From NCBI RefSeq assembly GCF_001465595.2, contig NZ_CP013481.2, positions 4,092,001 to 4,156,000 of the forward strand: DNA of 64,000 nt, given 5' to 3'. This document shows positions 47,843 through 58,260 of this stretch, one piece after another. The DNA comes from Pandoraea apista (GTDB taxonomy: Bacteria > Pseudomonadota > Gammaproteobacteria > Burkholderiales > Burkholderiaceae). The notes below the pieces were generated by a model. The model saw only the letters and a list, made by a program, of their open reading frames with translations, did not search any database and was not told where the DNA came from. The translations under genes were made by a program, and so were the position numbers. Numbering within the stretch: the stretch's first letter is position 1; the number at the start of each line of letters is the position of its first letter.

Positions 47843-48997
47843 TTACGGCTTGTCCTTGACGTCCTTGACCTGACCGATGGCGGTCAGGCTGGCGTCAAGG
47901 GTCGGCAGTTCGATCGTGCGCGAGCCCGAGTCGACCTGATCGAGCAACGTTTTCACGGCAGCGATGCGGCGTGACTTCGCATCGAAGTACTTGTCGAGCG
48001 CGGCTTGCGCGACCAGCACGTCGCTGTGCACGGCCGACGCATTGCGCGCCAGCAGCGCCAGACGCGCATTAAGCAGACGCAGCTTGAGATTGGCGCGCAG
48101 GAAAGCCCCCTGCTCCGGCGCGACGAGCATCACGTCCGGGTCGTCCAGACGACGCACCTGCACCAGTTGCTTCAGACTACCCAGCATCTCGCCGGACAGG
48201 CGGTGCCACGTTGCCGTCCAGCCGGTCTCGCCGGCGCCGCTCGGGCCGCTTACATCCGTCTTCGGTTCGGTGCGTTGTTCCTCGGCCTGCAACGGCAGTG
48301 TGTCGATCATGGCGATCGCCTGATCGAGTTTGCCTGTCAGTTGCGGCAAATCGGCGGCAGGCACCGCCTTCAGGCGGTCGATGTCCTTCTTCAGGGCGTC
48401 GCGCACACCGGCAAGTTGCGGTGCCCCCGTGCGCGCCAGACGCGCATCTGCACCTTCCAGCGCAATCAGCGCGCCACGCACGTTACCTGTGAGTTGCAAC
48501 TGTTGATTCGCACTCGTGACGATTTGCTCGGTCTCGGCCAGCACCCATTCGTCGCGGTTGTGCGCGAGTTCCTGATAGAGCTGTTCAAGCGCGGCCTGCT
48601 GACTGCGCGAATCGGACACTCGGCCTTCGAGCGAAGTGAGACGGTTCTGCAGATCGCGCTGATTGTCGAGCGCCTGTGCGGTGCGTACCTGCGCCTGCAT
48701 CACTTGTGCGTCGCCCGCCTGCTGACGGCGCGCCATTTCCTGCTGCACACGATCCAGCTTCTGGTTGAGCGACCAGCCGCCGATGCCGGCACCCGCCGAC
48801 ACGAGCACGAAGAGCAGCCACGGCAACGCGGCCCCAGAGCCACGGCGCTTTTGCGGCGGCTCCGGTGGCTGCCACGTAGGCGGGACACCCGCCGTGCCGT
48901 AAGTCGCACCGCCGGTTGCAGGGGAATTCGACGCCGCCGGGCCGCTCGGCGCCGACGGGTTCTGGGAAGACTCTGGAACGCGATTATCTGTCGTCAT
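47843..48997 (-). CDS. hemX: HemX, membrane-anchored coiled-coil protein of the haem operon
   Basis: 384 residues from the ATG at 48997. A Pro/Ser-rich cytosolic leader, one membrane helix (ALPWLLFVLVSAGAGIGGWS), then a long coiled coil (QKLDRVQQEMARRQQAGDAQ and on) and a helical C-terminal domain. It matches the HemX family (PF04375), once listed as a uroporphyrin methylase but lacking that domain. The start overlaps the hemD stop by 14 bases, implying coupled translation. Confidence 0.92.
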   Translation of the reverse strand: MTTDNRVPESSQNPSAPSGPAASNSPATGGATYGTAGVPPTWQPPEPPQKRRGSGAALPWLLFVLVSAGAGIGGWSLNQKLDRVQQEMARRQQAGDAQVMQAQVRTAQALDNQRDLQNRLTSLEGRVSDSRSQQAALEQLYQELAHNRDEWVLAETEQIVTSANQQLQLTGNVRGALIALEGADARLARTGAPQLAGVRDALKKDIDRLKAVPAADLPQLTGKLDQAIAMIDTLPLQAEEQRTEPKTDVSGPSGAGETGWTATWHRLSGEMLGSLKQLVQVRRLDDPDVMLVAPEQGAFLRANLKLRLLNARLALLARNASAVHSDVLVAQAALDKYFDAKSRRIAAVKTLLDQVDSGSRTIELPTLDASLTAIGQVKDVKDKP

Positions 48998-49991
48998 GCT
49001 TGACTTGAATGGGATCCGCCCATGTTTTGAGTGCCGCCAGCAAGTTCTCGTCGCCGGGCGCGCATTGCGTAATCCTATCAAACCCCGCAGCGCGCGCGGC
49101 ATCTGCGATGCGCGCATGCGACGTAAAGCACGTCGCAGCGAGGATTTGCGCCAGCACTTGCGGGGTGCCCGGCGTGTGAAGACCGTCGCGCGTACCATAG
49201 CGCGCCGCGAGCAAAGTCGCCAGATGTCTTACGGCTTCCGAGCTGGTCAGCACCCATGCGCAATGCGCGGGCGAGGCCAGCCGGGCTTCCAGCGCGGCCC
49301 ATGCGGCAGCATCCGGCGCCGGGGCCCGACGCGTATAGGCGCTCACGATGTCGACCTGTGCCCCGTTCGCGCGCAACGTGTCGGCCAGCAGTTCGCGGCC
49401 GCCGTCGCCTCGTACGATCAACACACGATGTCCGGCGAGTGCTGTCAGATCGAGTTGCTCGAGCAAAGCTTCCGAGTCGAATCTCGCCGCCGGGCCTCCC
49501 GGCGGCACGATCACCCGGTGCTTCGGCGCGGCGATGCCTGCGTCTGCCAGCGCCTGCGCACTACCGGGCCCTACCACCGCGACCGGCAATGCGGCCGGCC
49601 AGAGGTTGCCTGCATTCGCGTTGCCATCGACATCATTGGCGGCCTCACCAACGTCGGGCGACCGCACATCCACCAGCCGCGCCAGTGCATGTGCGACCGC
49701 ATTGGGCGAGACGAACACCGCCAGCGCGTATGAGGTCAACGCGCCCAATGCACTGTCGAGTGCCGCCAACGCGCCGAGATCGGCTTGCGCCGCGATATCC
49801 AGCAACGGGAACGCGAGCGTGTCGATGCCTTCGGCATTCAGCGCCCTGGCGAGCGCATCCGCCTGCCCATCGGGGCGCGTCAGAATCGCGCACGGCGCGG
49901 GAGGCGTCGCCGAACCGGCAACGGGGCGTCCGGCAGCGGTCTCCGAGGCGAGCCCCCTGACAGGCGGCGGAACCGGCGCGCGCGGGCTCAA
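48984..49991 (-). CDS. hemD: uroporphyrinogen-III synthase
   Basis: 335 residues if started at the TTG at 49991, which overlaps the hemC stop (TTGA) and has AGGA nine bases upstream; no ATG or GTG fits the family start. The HemD fold is seen from [20 protein letters not shown] through [54 protein letters not shown] and [15 protein letters not shown] to [18 protein letters not shown]. It closes hydroxymethylbilane with D-ring inversion. A 50-residue insertion of Asn/Asp-rich sequence sits near residue 100 ([14 protein letters not shown]). Confidence 0.9.
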   Translation of the reverse strand: MSPRAPVPPPVRGLASETAAGRPVAGSATPPAPCAILTRPDGQADALARALNAEGIDTLAFPLLDIAAQADLGALAALDSALGALTSYALAVFVSPNAVAHALARLVDVRSPDVGEAANDVDGNANAGNLWPAALPVAVVGPGSAQALADAGIAAPKHRVIVPPGGPAARFDSEALLEQLDLTALAGHRVLIVRGDGGRELLADTLRANGAQVDIVSAYTRRAPAPDAAAWAALEARLASPAHCAWVLTSSEAVRHLATLLAARYGTRDGLHTPGTPQVLAQILAATCFTSHARIADAARAAGFDRITQCAPGDENLLAALKTWADPIQVKHDDR

Positions 49992-50956
49992 ACGGGAGGA
50001 TCCTTCGGCTCGGACGGCGGCACCAACGCCAGCCCGCCCGCGTCGATCAACTCCTGGGCCACGCGCTGCCCCAATGCCTCGGCGCCCGCCACGTCGCCCT
50101 GGGCGACATTGGCCGCTCCCTGCGCGTGAAGCACCGTCGCCCCATCCGTCGACGCGATGAAAGCACGCAACGTCAATTCGCCCTGCGGCGTGAATTCCGC
50201 AAACGCCCCCAGCGGTACCTGACACGACCCGCCCAAAGCTCGCGAGACAGCACGCTCGGCGCTCACGGCCAGCGTAGTGTTGGCATCGTGCAACGGTGCG
50301 AGCCATTGCAGGATTTCGGGACGTCCGGCGCGCACTTCAATGCCTAGCGCCCCCTGCCCGGCAGCCGGCAAGCTGGCGTCGGCCGGAATCGTGGCACGAA
50401 TACGTGCGCCAAGCCCCAATCGCTTGAGGCCGGCCGCGGCAAGAATGATTGCCGCGAAGTCGCCACGGTCCAGCTTGCCCAGACGCGTATCCAGATTCCC
50501 GCGTAACGGCGCGACCTTCAGATGCGGATACCGGGTGCGCAAACTCACTTCGCGCCGCAGACTCGACGTGCCGACCACCGCGCCGGCGGGCAGCGCATCA
50601 AGGCTGTCGTAATCGTTGCTCACGAAGGCGTCGCAAGGATCTTCGCGCTCAAGCACGGCCGCCAGCGTAAAACCGTCGGGCAGTTGCATCGGCACGTCTT
50701 TGAGCGAATGTACGGCGAGGTCGGCACGACCGTCGGCCAGCGCCAGTTCGAGTTCCTTGACGAACAGCCCCTTGCCGCCGACCTTCGCGAGCGATCGGTC
50801 GAGAATCTGGTCACCACGAGTGGTCATTCCGAGAATACTCACGTGACACTGCGGATATAATTTGTGCAGCGCGTCACGTACGTGTTCGGCTTGCCACATG
50901 GCGAGCCGGCTCTCGCGCGAAGCGATCACCAGGGTTTCAGGAGCAGCGAAGTTCAT
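49988..50956 (-). CDS. hemC: hydroxymethylbilane synthase (porphobilinogen deaminase)
   Basis: 322 residues. [18 protein letters not shown] at the N-terminus, catalytic Asp in VHSLKDVP, RRxQL-equivalent [25 protein letters not shown], and the dipyrromethane-cofactor Cys245 in [11 protein letters not shown]. It joins four porphobilinogens. First gene of hemC-hemD-hemX-hemY, divergent from ppc across a 79-bp gap. Confidence 0.97.
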   Translation of the reverse strand: MNFAAPETLVIASRESRLAMWQAEHVRDALHKLYPQCHVSILGMTTRGDQILDRSLAKVGGKGLFVKELELALADGRADLAVHSLKDVPMQLPDGFTLAAVLEREDPCDAFVSNDYDSLDALPAGAVVGTSSLRREVSLRTRYPHLKVAPLRGNLDTRLGKLDRGDFAAIILAAAGLKRLGLGARIRATIPADASLPAAGQGALGIEVRAGRPEILQWLAPLHDANTTLAVSAERAVSRALGGSCQVPLGAFAEFTPQGELTLRAFIASTDGATVLHAQGAANVAQGDVAGAEALGQRVAQELIDAGGLALVPPSEPKDPPV

Positions 50957-51035
50957 TCAGCAACCGCGTGAAGACCAAAAGAAAAAATGGTAACACGCTT
51001 GACCGGCCCGAACGGCTGGTCTCGAGAGGAGCGAC

Positions 51036-54014
51036 ATGAAGAGCAGCGCAAAGGTAAAAGCCCCGCAAGAGGGCCTCGCCAAGTCGGTCGGCAAAACTTC
51101 CCCCGCCAAGGCAGCAGCAGCGGCCCCATTCACCCGGACACCGGCGCCGGATGTGCCGGCCAGATCCACAGCGCCCAAGACTCGCCGCTCGCGTGAGGAC
51201 AAAGACGCCCCGCTGCGCGAGGACATACGCTTTCTCGGCCGCCTGCTCGGCGACGTGCTGCGCGAACAACAAGGCAGTGCTGCCTTCGATCTGGTCGAGA
51301 CCATTCGTCAGAATGCCGTGCGCTTTCACCGCGAAGGCGACCGCAGCGCCGCCCGCGCGCTCGACACGATGCTGGGCGGTCTGACCAACGAGCAAGCCAT
51401 TCAGGTGGTGCGTGCGTTCAGCTACTTCTCGCATCTGGCCAATATCGCCGAGGACCGCCACCATAACCGGCGTCGCCGCGTGCACGCGCTGGCGGGCAGC
51501 CGCGCCCAGCCGGGCAGCCTGAGCGCCGCCCTGCAAAGCCTGAAAGATGCCGGACGCGCCGATCCCGCCACGCTGCAGGCGTTTTTCGCCAGCGCCCTGA
51601 TCGTGCCCGTGCTCACCGCACATCCGACCGAAGTTCAGCGAAAGAGTATTCTCGACGCCGAACGCGAAATCGCGCGTCTGCTGGCGCATCGCGACGACGC
51701 CCTCACCGAGCGTGAGTCGTCGCGCAACACCGAATCGATGCGTGCTTACGTCACCACGCTTTGGCAGACCCGCATGCTGCGTAGCTCACGACTGACGGTG
51801 GCCGACGAAATCGACAACGCGCTGTCGTATTACCGCAGCACGTTCCTCACCGAAATCCCCGCGCTGTACGACGATGTGAGCGCAGAACTGCACGACGCCG
51901 TGCCGGGCGTACGCGCCGAGGGCCTCGGACGATTCCTGCAAATGGGCAGTTGGATCGGCGGAGATCGCGACGGCAATCCGAACGTCACGGCGCAAACGCT
52001 GCAACTCGCGATCACGCGTCAGGCCACCGAGATCTTTGCGCATTACCTCGAAGAGGTGCACTTGCTGGGCGCGGAATTGTCCGTCTCGCAATTGCTCGCC
52101 GGGGCAAGCGACGCGCTGCTCACGCTCGCGCGCCGCTCACCCGACGACTCGCCGCACCGCACCGACGAGCCGTATCGACGCGCGCTCATCGGCGTGTACG
52201 CCCGACTGGCTGCCACAGCACGCGAGTGGGTCGGCCACGTGCCGCATCGCGGCGCCGTCGGCGACGCCCGGCCGTACCTCGACGCCAGCGAATTCATCTC
52301 GGACCTGAACACGGTCGTCGCCTCGCTGATGGCACATCATGGCGGCGCGCTGGTCTCCCAGCGACTCGGCCCGCTCGTGCGCGCCGCGGAAGTGTTCGGC
52401 TTCCATCTGGCGAGTATCGATCTGCGCCAGAGTTCGGACATTCACGAAGCCGTCATCGCCGAATTGTTCGCCAAGGCGGGCGTAGAAGCGAATTACGCAA
52501 AACTCGACGAAGACGCAAAGCTCGCTTTGTTGCTACGCGAGCTAAGTGAGCCGCGTGCGCTCTTCTCGCCGTATCTCGACTATTCTCAGCGCACTCGCGA
52601 CGAGTTGGCCGTGTTCGCTACCGCGCGCGACATTCGCGCACGCTTCGGCCCTCGTGCGGTACGCAACTACATCATCTCGCATACGGAAACCGTGAGCGAT
52701 CTGGTGGAAGTCATGCTGCTGCAAAAGGAGACTGGCCTCTTTCAGGGCGCGCTCGGCAGCGGCAGCGCGAAGGCCATCGAGCCCAAAGTCGGCGCCATGG
52801 TCATCCCGCTCTTCGAGACGATTGCCGACTTGCGCAATGCGCCGGTCATCATGCGAGAGTTCTTCGACATTCCCGGCATGTCCGCTGTGGTGACCCAGCA
52901 AGGCGGCGAGCAGGAAGTCATGCTCGGCTACTCCGACAGCAATAAGGATGGCGGTTTTCTCACGTCGAACTGGGAACTCTACAAGGCGGAACTGGCACTG
53001 GTTCGCCTGTTCGAGGAGAAAGGCATTCGCCTGCGGCTGTTCCACGGCCGGGGCGGCACCGTGGGCCGTGGCGGCGGCCCGACCTATCAGGCCATCCTGT
53101 CGCAGCCGCCGGGCACGGTGAAGGGGCAGATTCGCCTCACGGAGCAAGGCGAGATCATTGCGAGCAAGTTCGCCAACCCGGAGATCGGGCGGCGCAACCT
53201 GGAGACGATCGTGGCCGCCACGCTCGAAGCAACGCTGCTGCCGAGCCGCAACCAGCCGCCGCGTCTGGCGGCATACGAGAAGGTCATGCAGACCCTCTCC
53301 GACACAGCCTTCGCCGCCTATCGCAACCTCGTCTACGAGACGCCGGGCTTCACCGACTACTTCTTCTCGGCAACGCCGATCGCGGAAATCGCCGAGCTGA
53401 ACATCGGCTCACGCCCTGCCTCGCGCAAATTTTCCGATCCGAAGAACCGCCGTATCGAGGATTTGCGCGCCATCCCTTGGGGGTTCTCGTGGGGCCAATG
53501 CCGTTTGCTGATCACGGGCTGGTATGGCTTCGGCAGCGCAGTCAGCGCGTATCTCGACGGCGAAGGGGAGGACAGCAAGGGCAAGGACGGCGACGCGGGC
53601 CGCGAGAAGCGTCTCGACACGTTGCGTCAGATGGTCAAACGCTGGCCGTTCTTCGCGAACCTGCTCTCGAACATGGATATGGTGCTCGCCAAGACCGATC
53701 TGGCCGTGGCCTCACGCTATGCCGAACTGGTTGCGGACGAGAAGCTGCGCAAACGCGTTTTCGATCGCATCGTGAGTGAGTGGCAAAGCACGTCGCAGGC
53801 GCTCGCCCTCATCACCGGTCATGAAGAACGCCTTGCGGACAATCCGTTGCTTGCCCGCTCGATCAAGAACCGCTTCCCGTATCTCGATCCGCTCAACCAC
53901 TTGCAGGTCGAGTTGTTGCGGCGCCATCGGGCAGGCGAGTCCGACGAGCGTGCGCGGCGAGGCATTCATCTGTCCATCAACGGCATTGCAGCGGGTCTGC
54001 GCAACACGGGCTGA
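51036..54014 (+). CDS. ppc: phosphoenolpyruvate carboxylase
   Basis: 992 residues, slightly longer than E. coli Ppc (883) because of a ~60-residue Ala/Lys/Pro-rich N-terminal extension and an insertion near residue 845 ([16 protein letters not shown]). ATG with GAGAGGAG site. Catalytic His in [33 protein letters not shown] glycine/Arg loop, [12 protein letters not shown], and the strict C-terminal NTG. It carboxylates PEP to oxaloacetate to refill the TCA cycle. Confidence 0.97.
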   Translation: MKSSAKVKAPQEGLAKSVGKTSPAKAAAAAPFTRTPAPDVPARSTAPKTRRSREDKDAPLREDIRFLGRLLGDVLREQQGSAAFDLVETIRQNAVRFHREGDRSAARALDTMLGGLTNEQAIQVVRAFSYFSHLANIAEDRHHNRRRRVHALAGSRAQPGSLSAALQSLKDAGRADPATLQAFFASALIVPVLTAHPTEVQRKSILDAEREIARLLAHRDDALTERESSRNTESMRAYVTTLWQTRMLRSSRLTVADEIDNALSYYRSTFLTEIPALYDDVSAELHDAVPGVRAEGLGRFLQMGSWIGGDRDGNPNVTAQTLQLAITRQATEIFAHYLEEVHLLGAELSVSQLLAGASDALLTLARRSPDDSPHRTDEPYRRALIGVYARLAATAREWVGHVPHRGAVGDARPYLDASEFISDLNTVVASLMAHHGGALVSQRLGPLVRAAEVFGFHLASIDLRQSSDIHEAVIAELFAKAGVEANYAKLDEDAKLALLLRELSEPRALFSPYLDYSQRTRDELAVFATARDIRARFGPRAVRNYIISHTETVSDLVEVMLLQKETGLFQGALGSGSAKAIEPKVGAMVIPLFETIADLRNAPVIMREFFDIPGMSAVVTQQGGEQEVMLGYSDSNKDGGFLTSNWELYKAELALVRLFEEKGIRLRLFHGRGGTVGRGGGPTYQAILSQPPGTVKGQIRLTEQGEIIASKFANPEIGRRNLETIVAATLEATLLPSRNQPPRLAAYEKVMQTLSDTAFAAYRNLVYETPGFTDYFFSATPIAEIAELNIGSRPASRKFSDPKNRRIEDLRAIPWGFSWGQCRLLITGWYGFGSAVSAYLDGEGEDSKGKDGDAGREKRLDTLRQMVKRWPFFANLLSNMDMVLAKTDLAVASRYAELVADEKLRKRVFDRIVSEWQSTSQALALITGHEERLADNPLLARSIKNRFPYLDPLNHLQVELLRRHRAGESDERARRGIHLSINGIAAGLRNTG

Positions 54015-54224
54015 TACCCGCAACGCCTGACGCTGCGCCGGCCCCATGCTGAGGGGCTGGCGCAGCCCCCGAGTGGCACGGTATCCGTTTGCGTCCGCCC
54101 CCATCGCCACGTCGGCCGCCGCCAATCGACATGCCCCCTTGGGATTCTCCCCAACGACAGTCGACCGATAGAACGGTATATTTTGTCGGATTCGACCCGA
54201 TGGCTGCCGGGGGGCCCATCCATC

Positions 54225-55070
54225 ATGCATTCCGATTCCAACGCACTACCAACACCCGCACCACGCGTGGCGCGCGCCACCGGTGCCACTCGCGCTACCC
54301 GCACTCGCTTTGTGTTAGGCACCGCAGTACTCATGACAGCAACGACGCTCGCCCTGCTGTCCACCGCGACGCTGGCCGGCACGGGGTCCACAGCGGCGAT
54401 ACTGCCGACACGCGACGCTAACGCCTACCCATTCCCTGCGAACGCGCTCACCGCCGCTGCACCGCATGGCGTGCGGGGGCTGGCCGTGCGGTTAGTCTCG
54501 CAAACGCTGAGTGCTTCGCCTGGTACGCCGGCCAAGCGGCCGCAAGTCGTCGATCCGATTGTCGACCCGTTGATGAACGGCATTCTGGAGCGCCTGGCCA
54601 TCAGTGAAGCGGTAGCACGAACCAAGTACACGTCCGGGAAACCGGTTCAGGACACGCCGCGCGAGCAGGCGTTGCTCGACAATGCAGGCGAGCGCGCCGC
54701 TCAGTTCGGCCTGACACCCGCGCAGGCGCGCACCTTCTTCCGCCTGCAAATCGAGGCCGGCAAGCTGGTGCAGACGGCTCTGCTGGCCCGTTGGGCGCGC
54801 GAGGGCCGTGCCCCGGGCGAGCCGGTCGATCTGGCCTCGCGCCTGCGCCCGGCACTAGACCGGCTGAGCACCTCGCTCATGCACGATCTCGGGCGCCTGT
54901 GTGCGCTGCCCGACGATCCGTCGCGCATGGCCCGCATCCATCAGGCGCGCGAGCGTATTGCGAAAACGGCGAAACTCGAAGCGCTGCAACGCGCGGCGTT
55001 CGACGAAGCGACCTCCGGGCTTTGCCTGTCGGCACCGCCGCGCATCTGGACATTGTCGGCGGCGAACTGA
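54225..55070 (+). CDS. secreted gamma-class (AroQ) chorismate mutase
   Basis: 281 residues from the ATG at 54225; an in-frame ATG at 54183 would add 14. An Arg-rich start and a hydrophobic stretch ([18 protein letters not shown]) make a signal peptide or anchor. The helical mutase follows: [58 protein letters not shown], and the C-terminal [20 protein letters not shown] that matches the secreted Mycobacterium enzyme. It converts chorismate to prephenate outside the cytosol; the purpose there is unknown in most bacteria. It stands alone between ppc and argH. Confidence 0.82.
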   Translation: MHSDSNALPTPAPRVARATGATRATRTRFVLGTAVLMTATTLALLSTATLAGTGSTAAILPTRDANAYPFPANALTAAAPHGVRGLAVRLVSQTLSASPGTPAKRPQVVDPIVDPLMNGILERLAISEAVARTKYTSGKPVQDTPREQALLDNAGERAAQFGLTPAQARTFFRLQIEAGKLVQTALLARWAREGRAPGEPVDLASRLRPALDRLSTSLMHDLGRLCALPDDPSRMARIHQARERIAKTAKLEALQRAAFDEATSGLCLSAPPRIWTLSAAN

Positions 55071-55203
55071 GCGCCGGCGCCGAACCCCGGCGCCGAGCGT
55101 GTCGTGGCGACGCTCCCGGGGGTTGTATAATCACGGTTTGCCGTGCTCCGCCACGGTTTGCTTCCATCTGCCCCGATGGGCCTCGACTAGCCACGCTACG
55201 ACA

Positions 55204-56601
55204 ATGACCTCCCAACTCCACAAGAAAGGCGAAGCCTGGTCGGCCCGCTTTTCCGAACCCGTTTCCGAACTCGTCAAGCGCTATACGGCGTCGGTGTTCT
55301 TCGACAAGCGCCTTGCGCTGTTCGACATCGAAGGTTCGCTCGCCCATGCCGACATGCTCTCGGCGCAAGGCATCATCAGCGCACAGGATCTGGCCGACAT
55401 TCAGCGCGGCATGACGCAGATCCGTGGCGAGATCGAGCGCGGCGAGTTCGAGTGGCAACTGGATCTCGAAGACGTTCACCTGAACATCGAAGCCCGTCTG
55501 ACCGCCCTCATCGGCGACGCCGGCAAGCGCCTGCACACCGGCCGCTCGCGTAACGATCAGGTCGCGACCGACATCCGCCTGTGGCTGCGCAGCGAAATCG
55601 ACCGTATCGGCGATCATCTGGGCGACCTGCGCCGGGCGTTGCTGGATCTGGCAGAGCAGCACAGCGCCACGATTCTCCCCGGCTTCACGCACCTGCAAGT
55701 GGCCCAGCCGGTGACGTTCGGTCATCACCTGATGGCCTACTTCGAGATGTTCAGCCGCGACGCCGAGCGCATGCTCGACGTGCGCCGCCGCGTGAACCGT
55801 CTGCCGCTGGGCGCGGCTGCGCTCGCCGGCACGAGCTACCCGATCGATCGTGAACGTGTCGCGGCAACGCTCGGCTTCGAAGAAGTCTGCGCAAACTCGC
55901 TCGACGCGGTGTCGGATCGTGACTTCGCCATCGAATTCACGGCCGCCGCAGCGCTCGTGATGACGCACGTCTCCCGTTTTTCGGAAGAACTGGTGCTGTG
56001 GATGAGCCCGCGTGTGGGCTTCATCGATCTGGCAGACCGTTTCTGCACCGGCAGCTCGATCATGCCGCAGAAGAAAAACCCGGACGTGCCCGAGTTGGCG
56101 CGTGGCAAGACCGGCCGCGTCAACGGTCACCTGATCGCTCTGCTCACGCTGATGAAGGGCCAGCCGCTGGCGTACAACAAAGACAATCAGGAAGACAAGG
56201 AGCCGCTGTTCGACACGGTCGACACCGTGATCGACACGCTGCGCATCTTCGCGGACATGGTGCCGGGCATCAAGGTGCGCGAAGCCAATATGCGCAACGC
56301 CGCACTGCAAGGCTTCTCGACCGCGACCGATCTGGCCGACTACCTCGTCAAGAAGGGTCTTCCGTTCCGCGACGCCCACGAAATCGTGGCGCACGCCGTG
56401 AAGATCTGCTCGGATCGCGATATCGATCTGGCCGACCTCTCGCTCGCGGAGTTGCAGAAGTTCTCGCCGCTGGTCGGGGAAGACGTCTTCGATTACCTCA
56501 CGCTCGAAGGCTCGGTCGCCAGCCGTAACCACATCGGCGGCACGGCCCCGGCGCAGGTGCAACGCGCCATCGCCGCAGCCCGCGCAAAGCTCGCCAGGTA
56601 A
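55204..56601 (+). CDS. argH: argininosuccinate lyase
   Basis: 465 residues from [20 protein letters not shown] (ATG at 55204). Fumarase/aspartase superfamily: [38 protein letters not shown] (catalytic His), [19 protein letters not shown] (signature loop with the catalytic Ser). It splits argininosuccinate into arginine and fumarate. A perfect terminator follows at 56655. Confidence 0.97.
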   Translation: MTSQLHKKGEAWSARFSEPVSELVKRYTASVFFDKRLALFDIEGSLAHADMLSAQGIISAQDLADIQRGMTQIRGEIERGEFEWQLDLEDVHLNIEARLTALIGDAGKRLHTGRSRNDQVATDIRLWLRSEIDRIGDHLGDLRRALLDLAEQHSATILPGFTHLQVAQPVTFGHHLMAYFEMFSRDAERMLDVRRRVNRLPLGAAALAGTSYPIDRERVAATLGFEEVCANSLDAVSDRDFAIEFTAAAALVMTHVSRFSEELVLWMSPRVGFIDLADRFCTGSSIMPQKKNPDVPELARGKTGRVNGHLIALLTLMKGQPLAYNKDNQEDKEPLFDTVDTVIDTLRIFADMVPGIKVREANMRNAALQGFSTATDLADYLVKKGLPFRDAHEIVAHAVKICSDRDIDLADLSLAELQKFSPLVGEDVFDYLTLEGSVASRNHIGGTAPAQVQRAIAAARAKLAR

Positions 56602-56654
56602 TACCGTTTGGCCGGGATGACCGCGAAGTTCGCACCCTCCCCGGCACTAACGAA

Positions 56655-56684
56655 AATGCCACCCGATCGGGTGGCATTTTTTTT
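56655..56684 (+). terminator. intrinsic terminator of argH
   Basis: Perfect 10-bp stem AATGCCACCC / GGGTGGCATT, loop GATC, then T residues to 56684. It can also act for convergent gltS on the other strand, where the tail is shorter. Confidence 0.9.
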
Positions 56685-56713
56685 ATTGGCACGACGACGT
56701 CATGCGCCTCGCA

Positions 56714-57928
56714 TCAGAACAGCGGTAACGACAAGAACCCCTTGATGATGAGCGCGTTGAGAATGTCGATGAAGAACGCCCCCACCATCGGCACGATCAG
56801 GAACGCGATGTGCGATGGGCCGAAGCGCTCGGTCACGGCCTGCATGTTGGCGATGGCCGTCGGCGTCGCGCCCAGCCCGAAGCCGCAATGACCCGCCGCA
56901 AGGACTGCCGCGTCATAGTTGCTTCCCATGACCCGGAACGTGACGAAAATCGCGTACGTCGCCATCGCTATCGCCTGCACGACGAGAATCACGATCATCG
57001 GTAACGCAAGCGTCGAAAGGTCCCACAGGCGCAAGGTCATGAGCGCCATCGCCAGGAACAACGACAGACTGACGTTGCCCATCACCGACAGGGAACGATC
57101 GAAGACCTCATAGCCCACGAGCGATAACAGGTTGCGCACGATCACACCGGTGAACAGCACGCAAACGAATGTCGGCACCTCGAACATGGTGCCCGACAGC
57201 CAGCGGGCAATGACTTCGCCGCCCAGCAGACAGATCGCGATCATCGCCACCGTTTCGATCAGCGCCTGCGCCGTGATCAGTCGCACCGTATGCGGTTGCT
57301 CGAACCCTTCCGGCGCTGCATCCTTCGCCGCGTCGAAACCCGGCACCTTATTACCCAGACGCCCGACCAGAAACCGTGCCACCGGCCCGCCCAACAGGCC
57401 ACCCAGCACCAGGCCGAACGTGGCACACGCCATAGCGATCTCAAGCGCCGACTGCACGCCGTAGCGCGTGGTCAGCGTCTCCCCCCACGCCGCTCCCGTA
57501 CCGTGCCCGCCGGCCAACGTGATCGACCCGCCCAGCAGGCCCACACCGGGCGCGAGCCCCATCAGCGTGGCAAGCCCCACGCCAATCGCATTCTGCGTGA
57601 TCAACATACCCGCCACCACGGCGAGGAACAACACCAGACGACGCCCGCCCGCCTTGAGGCTGGCCAGATTGGCCGACAGACCGATCGTTGCGAAGAACGC
57701 CAGCATCAATGGCGTTTGCAGCGACGTATCGAACTTCAACTCGAAGTGCCCGACCTCACGCAGCGCGAGCGTACCCAGCGCCACCAGCAACCCGGCAGCC
57801 ACCGGTTCCGGAATGCTGTACGTACGAAGCGGTGAGATCCACTCGACCAATTTGCGGCCCAGCAACAACACCAACGTGGCACAAACGAGCGTGCCGTAGT
57901 TGCTGAACACCAGTTGTCCGGTTTCCAT
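56714..57928 (-). CDS. gltS: sodium/glutamate symporter
   Basis: 404 residues, about ten membrane segments. GltS family signatures: LLLGRKLVEWISPLRTYSIP, EPVAAGLLVAL, MLAFFATIGLSANLASLKAG, the SITLAGGHGTGAAWGETL re-entrant loop and, in the second half, LAAGHCGFGLGATPTAIANM. It imports glutamate with Na+. The start ATG at 57928 has AGGAGG just upstream (on the minus strand). Confidence 0.93.
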   Translation of the reverse strand: METGQLVFSNYGTLVCATLVLLLGRKLVEWISPLRTYSIPEPVAAGLLVALGTLALREVGHFELKFDTSLQTPLMLAFFATIGLSANLASLKAGGRRLVLFLAVVAGMLITQNAIGVGLATLMGLAPGVGLLGGSITLAGGHGTGAAWGETLTTRYGVQSALEIAMACATFGLVLGGLLGGPVARFLVGRLGNKVPGFDAAKDAAPEGFEQPHTVRLITAQALIETVAMIAICLLGGEVIARWLSGTMFEVPTFVCVLFTGVIVRNLLSLVGYEVFDRSLSVMGNVSLSLFLAMALMTLRLWDLSTLALPMIVILVVQAIAMATYAIFVTFRVMGSNYDAAVLAAGHCGFGLGATPTAIANMQAVTERFGPSHIAFLIVPMVGAFFIDILNALIIKGFLSLPLF

Positions 57929-58260
57929 GAACCCTCCTGCTCGAAAAAGTGCGTCGAGTGTAGCAATCGAAGTCGTCCTAATTGCTGGGAAAATGCCTAA
58001 TTATTAAAAATTCAAGCTAATCCACAAATCGAGCGACTGAGGGCGCCGCAAGCCAATATACCGATATTTGGCGAAAGTTAACGGGTATTTCGATTGAGTT
58101 GCGCCAAGGCTGCTGCGAGCTGCAAACGAAACATACGTGACATGCAGAATTAGGACACCGCAAACAGGCGTATAAGGCGTGCCGCCCATTAGGGGATCGG
58201 CACATAAAAAAACGGCCCTGTGCTTTCACACAGGACCGTTTTGGCGCAAGGCAAGATAGC
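57929..58260. other. intergenic region gltS to decarboxylase terminator, no gene seen
   Basis: About 330 bp. The part next to gltS is AT-rich (57980-58020) and probably carries its promoter. The remainder has no coding frame with a ribosome site; the decarboxylase terminator lies at its right end. Confidence 0.5.
58206..58242 (-). terminator. intrinsic terminator of the Lys/Orn/Arg decarboxylase gene
   Basis: On the minus strand AACGGTCCTGTG pairs with CACAGGGCCGTT (one G-T pair), loop TGAAAG, followed by a run of T (A-run 58206-58212 on the plus strand). Confidence 0.88.

Noticed and set aside
47843..48997. Annotating hemX as uroporphyrin-III C-methyltransferase
   Set aside because: The protein is a membrane-anchored coiled coil without an SAM-methylase domain; the old name is misleading.
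50937..51689. 250-codon minus-strand frame opposite the ppc start
   Set aside because: It is antisense to a clear ppc frame and its composition is that expected from high third-position GC; many similar long antisense frames exist over ftsK, nadE, serS and mrp.
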